A stretch of DNA of 64,000 nucleotides from Aquarana catesbeiana (lineage: Eukaryota > Chordata > Amphibia > Anura > Ranidae). The translations under genes were made by a program, and so were the position numbers. Positions 11,701 to 26,700 of the stretch are shown here, piece by piece. The notes below the pieces were generated by a model. That model did not search any database. It worked only from the letters and a program-made list of their open reading frames with translations, and was not told the DNA's origin. The DNA lies in assembly GCF_042186555.1 (NCBI RefSeq), contig NC_133330.1:346409279-346473278 (forward strand), in the 5' to 3' direction. The number at the start of each line of letters is the position of its first letter. The stretch's first letter is position 1.

Positions 11701-14700
11701 AGTGATCATACTTTACATGAAAGCCCATCTCAGACTGAAGCACACGCATTGTAGACATCCCATAATGATCACATGACTGCTCATGATAGGAGTACATCTC
11801 ATCCCCAGTAATAAACACAGAACATGCGTGCCTCGTCCTGGGCTGAAGCTCACACACTGCAGACCAACAAATAACGAGGCCCCCCCAGGACCCCTCAAGA
11901 CAGAGAAGTCACCTGAAGGGCAGAAAACAGAACTTCGAAGTCAGAATGCAAAGAGGGAACACTGTGATCCGTGCAATTATGAAGTAGAGATCAGAGAACG
12001 CGGAGGAGACGCGAGATTACAGAAATTTTCCGTCTCTCACCTTGCTGGCGTACAGAGCGCAGGGGTCCAGATTTCCCTGCAGAGTCACCTTCCGTCCCGT
12101 CCTCTCCCTGCAATAAAGGAGACGGTCAGACCAATCACCATTCACCAGAGATCACAGTCACATAGAAGGCCACCAACATAAGAGGGTACAGGCCGGACTT
12201 GTGTACCGGGCCCTATGGGGTCAGATGGGGGAGGGGGGGGGGCCGGTGCAGCATCAGTCTGAATCTCTACTCTGCTCCCCTCCACCATCAACTGCCAGTG
12301 AATGAGAGGGAGGGATGTGCTGCAGTGCACAGATCTTCTACCACCCAATCTTCAACTCCTACCGCAAGTCCTCTACCCCCCCCTCCCAAATTTTCCCCTC
12401 ACAGCACAAATTGCTCCTCCCCATCACTCCTATCTCAACTTTAGTCCCCCCAACAAGATAAAAAAAATAACACCTCCCTCCTAGAACAAATCCACTTCCT
12501 CATTCCCCCCTGCTTCATGTCCCCCATCCTAGAACAAATCCATTCCCCTCAAACCCCCCTCCCCCCCCCCCCATTGAAAAAAAAAACAAACAAAAAAAAA
12601 AAAAAACTCCTAGCACATATACCAACAACCCCCCCCCACCCCCGCCCCCCATTTCGTTATCCAGCCCCCCCCTCCCTCCAACTCCTACTAGCTCACATTC
12701 CCCCCCCCCCCCCTATCAAAACTCTCCCCCAGCACAAATCCCCCTCCCCCTTCAAAATGTCCCCTCTTACCACAAATTACTAAGATCCACCCGGATCCCC
12801 CAGATTCTGAAGTGGCCCCATACTTGGGGTCCCTCACCTGGCCTCCTGGGGGCGAATCGTCCAATCCAGCCCAACCACCTCATAGCCGGACTGGGAGAGA
12901 TCCTCTAAAGCGTAATGAGCGTCCTTAGCGAATACAATCTGCAAGAAGTCATTTATTGTTAATAAACGTTGAAAAAAAAAAATAAAATAAATAAAATGAA
13001 AAAAGACGCTTAGAAGTGCAAGAACTACAAAGACCAGCAGGGCGAACAGACGAGAGCTCCGCCCACCCCACACCGATCAATACAACCGCGCCGGGTCACC
13101 ATATGGAGCACCTATATCACCAATTCACGCCCCTAACTACGTTCAATTGGACGAAACGCCACGTTGGGAGGAGTTCTGACATCACGACACTGTCACGTGT
13201 CGACTGCGGCCATCTTTGTGGTTGGAAACAAATGCTGCTCAATACAGACTGCAGTTTTTTTTTTTTACATGCTGGTTTTTATCTGATGAATAAATATGAC
13301 CGTGGATTTATAATAGGACACCACGAGGAGTTCCTTCTTTTATATTTTATGCATGCACCTCTGATTCTTTGGTGGAACTACAAGACCCAGCCATCTGTGA
13401 TCTCTATGAGGGGTTTCGTGGTTCTGTGGATTTATCAGGCCTGTTGGACCACCTGTGATTAAGTGGTCCATTCTTATTGGTAAGAGGTCTGGTGTGTTTG
13501 GTGGAGGAGAAGTCCGTATTCACCTGATTGGTATTCCTGTCTACACTCTGGGAGATTTCAGCGTTTTCTCCTCAACAAGGACTTTATTTCAAACACTTTG
13601 GACCTTTTATTTCTAATATTACATTTATAGCGCTGCAGATCATTATATTTTATATCACCAATTAATTCCCCGACTGAACCATCATCCAAATCCAGTGCAG
13701 GAAACGCCGGGAATCTCCTCTGCAGGAGGGTAGAAATCCCCGACCAGCAACAACCCCCTCCCCCGCCACTCCCTACAACTCTACCGCTGTGCTGTCACAT
13801 GACTGTCCAACAGGAAGATTCCAAATCATTATGGCGCCAAATTCTTTCCCATAATCCTTTTTTAAGGAAAGTAAAAGTAAAGCTTGCTCTGTAACCCCAT
13901 TGGGCACTAAAATCTGCCGTCCCAATAGGGGGCTGGCAGCTCCTTCTGGGATCTGTAACTCCTCCATTTAACGCATGCTGACCAGAACAGAATTCTGGTA
14001 GAATAAAAAAATTAAATATCATTTTATTATTATTATAATTTGCTAATATTAATCATTATTGTTTTAAAATGATCTTTAATTTATTTATATATTACTTATT
14101 ATTAGATTTAAAAAAATATTATAATTTGATTACTCATTTTGTTTATCATTTTTGTTAAGAATAACAAAAAAAATAAAATAAATTATATTATATATAAAAT
14201 AATAATAAATATTACTACTAATTATTATAAACAGCAACATGATATTTACATATATTATTGAATAAAAATATATACTAAATATATTTGTTTATTTTTACTT
14301 CTAATAGTTTTTATAATTATTCTTCTAACAACCACCACATAGCTGAAAGTTAAATTGTATAAACAATTAAAAAACAAAACAAACAAAAACAGCGAGTCCC
14401 CCGCAGCAATTCTTTTCTACCACTAGATGTCGCCGGGCTTCCGGGTCGAACGACGTCCGGCATCATTCGATCTACTTCTCTAAGCCCAGGTCGTCATGGA
14501 CATCCCCTGGGGGTTGTCATCGGACAGCATTCTTGCACTGAATGGTGCTCAGTACAGAAGGAAGGCCTATCCACAACTGGGGTGGGGAAGGAGTAGAACT
14601 TTTGACAGATTTCTGTTGCCATCAGCGACCGCGGGGGGTGGGGTAGGTGGAATCTCTCCTCACTTCCTGACTTGGGTGTCACCAGAAAAGGAAACGAGGG

Positions 14701-17700
14701 AAATGGGATGCACAGACAGCAGTACAGGGAACTCACCATGGGCACCACCTCCATCCCCTCAGATTTCAGCTTCTGTTTGACCCTCTGAGCGATCTCACGA
14801 AGATACGGCAGAGAGAATTCGGCAAATTGCTGGGGTCCCAGACATCCGGCATGAGACTCAAACACCTGCAAAGCCTGAATACACAAAGACACAATTGCTT
14901 AACAAAACTTATGAAATATAGAAACATTACAGGTACTCGTCTCCCCCTGGCTACATTACTTAGAGGGTGACAACATTCCTGCAGTTCTACATGAATTGAA
15001 AAATGATTCAGGACTTTCAGAGGAGCTAAAAAAAATAAACCAAAGTGTCCACCCACGTGGTGGTGTGGAGTTTTTGGATAAAGGTGTCCAACCACGTGGG
15101 GGTACAGAGTTCCCGGGTAAGGATGTCCGCCCATATGGTGGTGTGGAGTTCTCGGGTAAGGGTGTCCACCCATATGGTGGTGTGGAGTTCTCGGGTAAGG
15201 GTTATCACACACATACTGGTATGGAGGTTTTAGGTAACCAAAGAACAGAGATGTCACTCTACCTGGGCACCTGCTGCCACCTGTCCCACCAGGTAATCTA
15301 CAATGACATCCGTGAGCTGCTGCAGGAGCTTCTGACTGGCAGTTGGGTTCTGATAGAGCCAACGTTTGGCCTTGGACATGGTTGCAGATCCGCCACCTTC
15401 AATCATATAGGTCATCAGTGTCCACTGGGATGGAAGAGAAGACACAAAGGTCACCAGACATCTACAATATCCACACATTTATATCAGGACTATGAATATC
15501 AAATACTCATTCACTCTCCTGAAGGAACAGAGGAAACCAATCAGGAACGCCATTACAATATGATGGGACCAGTACAGCCTGCAGGTCAGAGCTTATAAAA
15601 TCACCAACACATCCTGGATCTTCACATGGTATCCAGGAGTTTAGTAAAACCACTTGCTGACCAGTGGCAGAGACGTACGTCGCAAAACTTAAAGTGGTTA
15701 TACCGGGATTAGATGTGTGGCTATTACCGGTGTGAGATGTTGGGTATTTACTCATTGTAACGTCATCTTTTATATTTTAGCTAAAATTGGAAAATATATA
15801 TACATTTTTTTAAGTACTTTTTTCCCCAAAACAAAATTACGTTTGAAAAACCTCTGCGCAAATACCATGTGACGAAAAAAAATTGCAACTCCCTCCAATT
15901 TATTCTCTAGGGCCTTTAAAATATATAATGTTTGGGGGTTCTAAGAAGTTTTCAAGCAAAAAATACTGATTGTTACATGTGAACAAAAAGTGCCAGAAAA
16001 AGGCCGGATTAGAGGTGGATTAGGCCCCCCCCCCCCCCCTCACCGGAGCGCCAGTGAAACCAATCAGAGGGACCTTCCCTTCGATCTTGTGACGGGTGAG
16101 GGTGATGGCACGGAACACATAGCCCAGATCCTGGGAGACGTCAATGGTGGGCTTCAGCTTCTGCAGGTCCTGCGGACTCTGGAGGGGTTCTGGGAATACG
16201 GGTCCTCTTCCCGGCTCCATACGGATCTCCATACCCAAAGCCTACGAGAGACGAGAAGAATACATTATGTTCTGATGGGAGAGGATGGAGGATGGGGGAT
16301 GGAGGATGGAGGATGGGGGGGGTCCAAAATAAAGTGCATTATGACAATGGAAAGGATTTATTTAACCACTTGCTGCCCGTCAATAGCAAAATGACAGCGG
16401 CAAAGTGGTTGTGATATCCTGACCGGGCGTCATATGAAATCGCCAGGATATCAAGCCGCTGCGCGCCCCTGGGGGCGGCGATCGTTATTGCGGCATGTCA
16501 GTCTGACACACCGCAACTCCGATCTAAGTAAAAAGTCTCTGATCCAAGCTCTTTACCACGTGATCAGCAGTGTCCAATCACCACTGATCACGATGTAAAC
16601 AGGAAGAGCCGGTGATCGGCTTTTCCTCAGTCGTGTCTGACAGACAAGAGTAGATGAGAGCCGATCGGCTGCTCTCCTGACAGGGGGGGTCTGTGCTGAT
16701 TGATTATCAGCGCAGACCCCCCCCCCCCAGTTCAGTTAAATCAGTGCCAGCTATCAGTGCAGGAGAAAACTTATTTACAAAATTTTATAATAAAAACAAA
16801 GAAAACGTTTTTTTTTTTCAAAATTTTTCGTTTTTTTTTTTTTTATTCGTTTAGCAAATAATAAAAAAAATGCAGAGGTGATCAAATACCACCAAAAGAA
16901 ATCTCTATTTGTGGGGAAAAAAAAAAAAATCTCATTTGGGTACAGAGTTACATGACCGCGCAATTGTCCTTTAAAAAGTGACAGCACTGAAAAGATGAAA
17001 AATTGGCCTGGGCAGGAAGGGGGGGAAGTGCCCCCTGGTATTGAAGGGGTTAAAAACGAATTATGTTGATAAAGTGGGGGGAGGGGTGAGCAGATTAAAC
17101 TTTAGCTTTAAAATGCATCCCATCCCCCATTTCATTAAGTATATCACTCAGAGATCTATATCCTCCGCTCAGAGGTCCCCATCCTCCGCTCAGAGGTCTA
17201 TATCCTCCGCTCAGATCCCAGCACACAGAACCTGATGGCGCGCCATATTCATGGGGTCAGGTGTTGCAGTTGGGGGGCCACATTGTCCCCGGGTTGCGTC
17301 CACTTTGTGTCTAGGGAGCGCCGCCCCCAGCTGTGTCAAATCTCATCTCTGCGCCTCGTTGCCATCAGAGGGAGAGACGGTCCCCAGCAGCAACTGTGCA
17401 ACTCTCACGGCACCACATGCCAGCGGAGCGCGCGGCAGAACAGCTTCTGTTCATAGCAGATGTGAAGGAATTGTACGTCTGACCTGATTCATCGATCGCT
17501 GGATAAGGTCAGGACTCCTCTGGAGCCCTCTGGTGGCTGATCAGCAGCAATGCATATGGAGCACAGAGTTGGATGTCAGTGTACTCAGCAGGCAGATGTC
17601 GCTTTCCCTGACACCCGAACTGGAAGAATGACAGCTGGAATATGAATGACACCAGAGACACGTCTCCCCCCATAACGGAGCGTCATTTGGCCGCATCTAT

Positions 17701-20700
17701 TGTGACATCTGGAAGAGGAACATTCTCAGTCTGGGATGCCTTAAAGCACCCAATCAGAGAATGATAGTTGGGTGAAGACTGCTTAAAGCTAAACCATCCC
17801 TGTGCTGAGTTCCCGGGTCTGTACACCCGCTGTGCCCATTATGAGGGGTTCTCACCATCCCTGTGCTGAGTTCCCGGGTCTGTACACCCACTGTGCCCAT
17901 TATGAGGGGTTCCCACCATCCCTGTGCTGAGTTCCCGGGTCTGTACACCCGCTGTGCCCATTATGAGGGGTTCCCACCATCCCTGTGCTGAGTTCCCGGG
18001 TCTGTACACCCACTGTGCCCATTATGAGGGGTTCCCACCATCCCTGTGCTGAGTTCCCGGGTCTGTACACCCGCTGTGCCCATTATGAGGGGTTCTCACC
18101 ATCCCTGTGCTGAGTTCCCGGGTCTGTACACCCGCTGTGCCCATTATGAGGGGTTCTCACCATCCCTGTGCTGAGTTCCCGGGTCTGTACACCCGCTGTG
18201 CCCATTATGAGAGGTTCTCACCATCCCTGTGCTGAGTTCCCGGGTCTGTACACCCGCTGTGCCCATTATGAGGGGTTCCCACCATCCCTGTGCTGAGTTC
18301 CCGGGTCTGTACACCCGCTGTGCCCATTATGAGGGGTTCTCACCATCCCTGTGCTGAGTTCCCGGGTCTGTACACCCGCTGTGCACATTATGAGGGGTTC
18401 TCACCATCCCTGTGCTGAGTTCCCGGGTCTGTACACCCGCTGTGCCCATTATGAGGGGTTCCCACCATCCCTGTGCTGAGTTCCCGGGTCTGTACACCCG
18501 CTGTGCCCATTATGAGGGGTTCCCACCATCCCTGTGCTGAGTTCCCGGGTCTGTACACCCGCTGTGCCCATTATGAGGGGTTCCCACCATCCCTGTGCTG
18601 AGTTCCCGGGTCTGTACACCCGCTGTGCCCATTATGAGGGGTTCCACACACGGGCGGGAGGGAGACAAGACACAGGCGGATAGATGTATGGGGGGAGTTT
18701 GCTATAATAGTGTTTTTGGTTTGTGGTTCTCAGATGTCGTGTTAAAGTTCCGCTTGTAGACAAATCACTGGAACGCCGAGCTGTGATCGGACCCCCCAGG
18801 GAGGAATGATGGTGGACTACGTCTTATTGATCATTTCCTGTATCAGTCAGAGAAGTCCCTCGGATTGGTCCTGACGTACCTGAGGAATGACGAGGATGTC
18901 GGAGAAGATGATGGCGGCATCCAAAGGGAAACGTCGCAGAGGCTGCAGGTGAAGACACAGAGCGTTATACAGCAGAGCAGAAACCAGTCAGTCACATCCC
19001 AACATGTCAGGATATCACCCCCCCCGCCCCCCCAACATATATGTGCCGCAGCAAACGGGTCACCCCACCCCACACACTGCACACATACATCTCTGGGTGG
19101 GGGGAGGGGCGGTTAACGTTTATGTGCAGAGAGCACAGCACCAAGTCTGAGCTACTCGGTCTGGACTAAAGATCCGACAGTGATCATGTGATCCTTCCTG
19201 TCCCCCCCCCCACCCCCCCATTCTGAACAGTATAAAGGGCCCCCCAGGGTGGGCAGGAAGGAGTCAAGGATGTTCATTCATAGAAGACAGGAAGAAATTT
19301 GCTACAACCAGAATATCCGGAATCCACCCCCCCCCCTAATATTACATAGTTACATAGAAGGTGAGGCTGAAAAAAGACACAAGTCCATCAAGTCCAACCT
19401 ATGTGTGTGATTATATGTCATATTACATTATATATCCCTGTATGTTGTGTGATTATATGTCATATTACATTATATATCTCTGTATGTTGTGTGATTATAT
19501 GTCATATTACATTATATATCTCTGTATGTTGTGTGATTATATGTCATATTACATTATATATCTCTGTATGTTGTGTGATTATATGTCATATTACATTATA
19601 TATCCCTGTATGTTGTGTGATTATATGTCATATTACATTATATATCCTGTATGTTGTGTGATTATATGTCATATTACATTATATATCTCTGTATGTTGTG
19701 TGATTATATGTCATATTACATTATATATCTCTGTATATTGTGTGATTATATGTCATATTACATTATATATCTCTGTATGTTGTGTGATTATATGTCATAT
19801 TACATTATATATCTCTGTATGTTGTGTGATTATATGTCATATTACATTATATATCTCTGTATATTGTGTGATTATATGTCATATTACATTATATATCTCT
19901 GTATGTTGTGTGATTATATGTCATATTACATTATATATCCCTGTATGTTGTGTGATTATATGTCATATTACATTATATATCTCTGTATGTTGTGTGATTA
20001 TATGTCATATTACATTATATATCTCTGTATGTTGTGTGATTATATGTCATATTACATTATATATCCTGTATGTTGTGTGATTATATGTCATATTACATTA
20101 TATATCCTGTATGTTGTGTGATTATATGTCATATTACATTATATATCTCTGTATGTTGTGTGATTATATGTCATATTACATTATATATCTCTGTATATTG
20201 TGTGATTATATGTCATATTACATTATATATCTCTGTATGTTGTGTGATTATATGTCATATTACATTATATATCCTGTATGTTGTGTGATTATATGTCATA
20301 TTACATTATATATCTCTGTATGTTGTGTGATTATATGTCATATTACATTATATATCTCTGTATGTTGTGTGATTATATGTCATATTACATTATATATCTC
20401 TGTATGTTGTGTGATTATATGTCATATTACATTATATATCTCTGTATGTTGTGTGATTATATGTCATATTACATTATATATCTCTGTATGTTGTGTGATT
20501 ATATGTCATATTACATTATATATCCTGTATGTTGTGTGATTATATGTCATATTACATTATATATCCTGTATGTTGTGTGATTATATGTCATATTACATTA
20601 TATATCTCTGTATGTTGTGTGATTATATGTCATATTACATTATATATCTCTGTATGTTGTGTGATTATATGTCATATTACATTATATATCTCTGTATGTT

Positions 20701-23700
20701 GTGTGATTATATGTCATATTACATTATATATCTCTGTATGTTGTGTGATTATATGTCATATTACATTATATATCCCTGTATGTTGTGTGATTATATGTCA
20801 TATTACATTATATATCCTGTATGTTGTGTGATTATATGTCATATTACATTATATATCTCTGTATGTTGTGTGATTATATGTCATATTACATTATATATCT
20901 CTGTATATTGTGTGATTATATGTCATATTACATTATATATCTCTGTATGTTGTGTGATTATATGTCATATTACATTATATATCTCTGTATGTTGTGTGAT
21001 TATATGTCATATTACATTATATATCTCTGTATATTGTGTGATTATATGTCATATTACATTATATATCTCTGTATGTTGTGTGATTATATGTCATATTACA
21101 TTATATATCCCTGTATGTTGTGTGATTATATGTCATATTACATTATATATCTCTGTATGTTGTGTGATTATATGTCATATTACATTATATATCTCTGTAT
21201 GTTGTGTGATTATATGTCATATTACATTATATATCTCTGTATGTTGTGTGATTATATGTCATATTACATTATATATCTCTGTATGTTGTGTGATTATATG
21301 TCATATTACATTATATATCTCTGTATGTTGTGTGATTATATGTCATATTACATTATATATCTCTGTATGTTGTGTGATTATATGTCATATTACATTATAT
21401 ATCCTGTATGTTGTGTGATTATATGTCATATTACATTATATATCCTGTATGTTGTGTGATTATATGTCATATTACATTATATATCTCTGTATGTTGTGTG
21501 ATTATATGTCATATTACATTATATATCTCTGTATATTGTGTGATTATATGTCATATTACATTATATATCCTGTATGTTGTGTGATTATATGTCATATTAC
21601 ATTATATATCTCTGTATGTTGTGTGATTATATGTCATATTACATTATATATCTCTGTATGTTGTGTGATTATATGTCATATTACATTATATATCTCTGTA
21701 TGTTGTGTGATTATATGTCATATTACATTATATATCTCTGTATATTGTGTGATTATATGTCATATTACATTATATATCTCTGTATGTTGTGTGATTATAT
21801 GTCATATTACATTATATATCCCTGTATGTTGTGTGATTATATGTCATATTACATTATATATCTCTGTATGTTGTGTGATTATATGTCATATTACATTATA
21901 TATCTCTGTATGTTGTGTGATTATATGTCATATTACATTATATATCTCTGTATGTTGTGTGATTATATGTCATATTACATTATATATCTCTGTATGTTGT
22001 GTGATTATATGTCATATTACATTATATATCTCTGTATGTTGTGTGATTATATGTCATATTACATTATATATCTCTGTATGTTGTGTGATTATATGTCATA
22101 TTACATTATATATCCTGTATGTTGTGTGATTATATGTCATATTACATTATATATCCTGTATGTTGTGTGATTATATGTCATATTACATTATATATCTCTG
22201 TATGTTGTGTGATTATATGTCATATTACATTATATATCTCTGTATATTGTGTGATTATATGTCATATTACATTATATATCCTGTATGTTGTGTGATTATA
22301 TGTCATATTACATTATATATCTCTGTATGTTGTGTGATTATATGTCATATTACATTATATATCTCTGTATGTTGTGTGATTATATGTCATATTACATTAT
22401 ATATCTCTGTATGTTGTGTGATTATATGTCATATTACATTATATATCTCTGTATGTTGTGGTCATTCAGGTGATTATCTAATAGTTTCTTGAAGCTATCA
22501 ATGCTCCCCGCTGAGACCACCGCCTGTGGAAGGGAATTCCACATCCTTGCCGCTCTTACAGTAAAGAACCCTCTACGTAGTTTAACCGCCTCCGGACCGG
22601 CTCACTCTGCAGTTATACGGCGACACTTTGAAGACGACTATCATTGTTATAGCAGCAGCTACCATAACCCCGGTATCCTCTTCTTCAGTGAGCGGTCCAG
22701 TTTCAGATAAAAAGTGGTCTCTGCGGTCGATTCGCCGCAAGATTACTTTTATTGGCGGTGGGAGAGGATCCCCCCTCCCTGGTGCCCTCAGCCGCTTACC
22801 GGAACCATCGGTAGCAGCGGAGGTGATCGGGTTCTCTCCCTGGCTTGGTATGGAGTGAGGGGAAGATGACCCCTCACCCATCTCCATACCACTGCAGGGC
22901 GGAAGCCACGTCAAAATGTCACTTCCACCCACAGCTCATAAAAGGAGACATTTTTATTTTTTGTATTGCATTTTAATGTAAATATGAGATTTGAGATCTT
23001 TTTGACCCCCCAGATCTCATATATAAGAGGACCTGTCATAATTTTTTCTATTATTACGAGGGATGTTTACATTCCTTATAATAGGAATAAAAGTGACACC
23101 ATTTTTTTTTTTTTTTAAAGAACAGTGTAAAAATAAAAAATATTTTTTTTAAAACACGCCCTGTCCCGCCGAGCTCGTGTGAGTAGCGCCCGCATATGAA
23201 AATGGTGTTCAAACCACACATGTGAGATATCGCTGCGATCGGTAGAGCGAGAGCAATAATTCTATCACTAGACCTCCTCTGTAAGTCGAAACATGCAACC
23301 TGTAGATTTTTTTTTTTAAACGTCACCCATGGAGATTTTTAAGGGTAAAAAGTTTGTCGCCATTCCGCGGGCGCAATTTTGAAGCGTGAGATGTTGGGTA
23401 ACAATTAACTCGGCGTAACATCATCTTTCACAATATAAAAAAAAAAAAAATTGGTCAACTTCACTGTTTTATTTTCTAATTCAAATGAGTGTACTTGTAT
23501 GACCGCTGCGCAAAAACGGTGTGACAGAAAGTATTACAACAATGTCCATGTTATTCTCTAGGGTGTTAGAAAAAAAAAAAAAAATTATATATATGGTCCG
23601 GTATTTATATATTGTGGGGTCACCAGTCCGGTATTTATATATTGTGGGGTCACCAGTCCGGTATTTATATATTGTGGGGTCACCAGTCCGGTATTTGTAT

Positions 23701-26700
23701 ATTGTGGGGTCACCAGTCCGGTATTTATATATTGTGGGGTCACCAGTCCGGTATTTATATACTGTGGGGTCACCAGTCTGGTATTTATATATTGTGGGGT
23801 CACCAGTCCGGTATTTATATATTGTGGGGTCACCAGTCCGGTATTTGTATATTGTGGGGTCACCAGTCCGGTATTTATATATTGTGGGGTCACCAGTCCG
23901 GTATTTATATATTGTGGGGTCACCAGTCCGGTATTTATATATTGTGGGGTCACCAGTCCGGTATTTATATAATGAAATCATATCCCCTCTCAAGCGTCTC
24001 TTCTCCAGAGAGAATAAGTTCAGAGCTCACAACCTTTCCTCATAACTAAGATCCTCCAGACCCTTTATTAGCTTTGTTGCCCTTCTTTGTAGTCGCTCCA
24101 TTTCCAGTACATCCCTCCTGAGGACTGGTGCCCAGAACTGGACAGCATACTCCAGGTGCGGCCGGACCAGAGTCTTGTAGAGCGGGAGAATTATCGTTTT
24201 ATCTCTGCAGTTGATCCCCCTTTTTAATGCCAATATTCTGTTTGCTTTGTTAGCAGCAGCTTGGCATTGCATGTCATTGCTGAGCCTATCATCTACTAGG
24301 ACCCCCAGGTCCTTTTCCATCCTAGATCCCCCCAGAGGTTCTCCCCCCAGTGTATAGATTGCATTCATATTTTTACCACCCAAATACATTATTTTACATT
24401 TTTCTACATTGAACCTCATTTGCCATGTAGTCGCCCCTCCCCCATTAATTTGTTCAGGTCTTTTTGCAAGGTTTCCACATCCTGCGGAGAAGTTATTGCC
24501 CTGCTTAGCTTAGTATCGTCTGCAAATACAGAGATTGAACTGTTTACACCATTTGCTTGTTTTCTGTGATATCCCCCCCCCCGACACTCTTCACTTTTCA
24601 TTGGCACACTCCAACCTCTGCAAATATTTAGGAAATGGACATTTTTATACCAGTTTTAGTTCATTTATTAACTTTTTGCACCAAAATCTGCAAATCATTG
24701 CAACCTCAAACAGTGCAGTGTGGGGGGCGCTATACACGGGCTCTTCTGCCCAGGGGCGGATCGGGGGGGGGGTTGGGGGGCAACAGGGCAATTGAAATAA
24801 TAGCACACTCTGAGTCTGAATGTAATTGTCTCCTGCCGCTCCGCTGCCGGCCCGAGTCTTTCTCTCACATGCGCTGCTCAGCGGCACCGAGAGAGAGACT
24901 CGCATGTGGTACGTATGGGTGGCGGCGGTCTGACACTGAAGGAAGGATAGGTGGGTGGAGCCTCTTCCCTGCACTCGTTGCTAGACGCCAGGCGGCCCTG
25001 GCGTTAGAAAACAAGTGACGTCAGTCAGGTCAGTCACACTGCAGTGAGTGAGTCACGGCGTCACGTCGGAGGTCGGACTCGAGTCTCTCAGAGCCGACCG
25101 ACGCGACAGTGTGACACAGCCTGGACACGACACTAGATGCTGAGGAGGCTGGAGTAATAGGCAGACTGTGCGAGACTTCCGTTCTTCCGCCGCCCCTGTT
25201 ACAATACATACAGTTAGTGCAGTATGGGGGTCAGTTAGTGTAGTATGGGGGTCAGTTAGTGTAGTATGGGGGTCAGTTAGTGTAGTATGGGGGTCAGTTA
25301 GTGTAGTATGGGGGTCAGTTAGTGTAGTATGGGGGTCAGTTAGTGTAGTATGGGGGTCAGTTAGTGTAGTATGGGGGTCAGTTAGTGTAGTATGGGGGTC
25401 AGTTAGTGTAGTATGGCGGGTCAGTTAGTGTAGTATGGGGGTCAGTTAGTGTAGAATGGGGGTCAGTTAGTGTAGTATGGGGGTCAGTTAGTGTAGTATG
25501 GGGGTCAGTTAGTGTAGTATGGGGGTCAGTTAGTGTAGTATGGGGGTCAGTTAGTGTAGTATGGGGGTCAGTTAGTGTAGTATGGGGGTCAGTTAGTGTA
25601 TTTTCTGCCAGTGCCCCTCCCGAGACTAGGCTCTGGATCCGCCCCTGCTTCTGCCCCAACCCCCCCCCCCTGCAGGTACAGACCTTCTGTTATGGGGCTG
25701 GACTACACTTGCCACGCTCGGTGGAGGTGATGGGCGGGGTTTATAGTACGGTTACTGACCAATCCCAATGAATGGATGACACACGCACAGCAGTAAGTGG
25801 CCCCCAGTGATTCCGGTAAGGGGGTGCCGTGTGGGTTTTGGGTCTACATATAGAGAGATGCCGGCCGGCAAAGCAAATGTATATCTTGGAAGTTTTTATT
25901 TTCTGTAATGAATGAATCTCCATATTCAGGGAAATAACATAAAATTGTACAGATCCCCCCTCCCCCCCCATCTCCATGTTACCTGTAAGGTGAGCTCACA
26001 GCAGATCTCTGGGCTGCGACACGATGCAAAGAAGTCCTGTCCGGCGCGAGTCTCCCGGAACTCTGAAAAATGAGGGGAGAGAATAAAGCTGCAGTTCTAT
26101 TATTCGTCACTAGGGGGCAACTGCTTGTTTATATGGGGAGTGGAAGGGTTAGAACCAGAGAGATGGGGGAGGGGGAGGGGAACCCCCCAGGGTCCAGGAG
26201 GAGAGAGCGGGAGGGGAGCCCCCGGGGTCCGGGGAGGAGAGATGGGGGGAGCCCCGGGTTCGGGAGGAGAGATGGGGGAGGGGGGGGGGGAGGGGAGCCC
26301 CGGGTTCGGGAGGAGAGATGGGGGGGGGGGGGGGGGGAGGGGAGGGGAGCCCCGGGTTCGGTCAGGAAGATTTGACAAATCGGTGACTTCCAATGACTCT
26401 GCCAGGCCGGGGGCCGCCATGACAGTCCCGAATCGGTGAGTCCCATCCTGCCCCCCGGTATGGCGCCCTCACCTGGCAGGTAGCGGCCGGCCTGTCTCAT
26501 ACACCACACCGGCACATGTCGGCACTCCTCCCCGCGGGCGGCCCGTAGGAATGTATCATTCTGCAGAGGAGGGAAATTCTCAGCACTATAAATACAAAAA
26601 AAATAGATTAGATGGAGCCATGTGACACCCCGCCCCCCACCAATCACATCGTCCAATCCCCAATCTCTATGTACAGATCTGCCAATCATAGGAGAGCACA

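Noticed and set aside
19361..22492. Series of long Tyr/Ile/Cys-rich frames that look like membrane repeats
   Set aside because: Translation of the 42-bp satellite; frame changes at each 41-bp unit.
23612..24049. Plus-strand frames WGHQSGIYIL and VGSPVRYLYI
   Set aside because: Antisense reading of the LINE 30-bp array.
26473..26560. UROD exon 2 acceptor at the nearer TCTGCAG (26561)
   Set aside because: It gives NDTFLRAA in phase 0, but exon 1 ends in phase 2, so the join would be out of frame. The upstream TTATAG acceptor joins in frame and adds the conserved FPPLQ.
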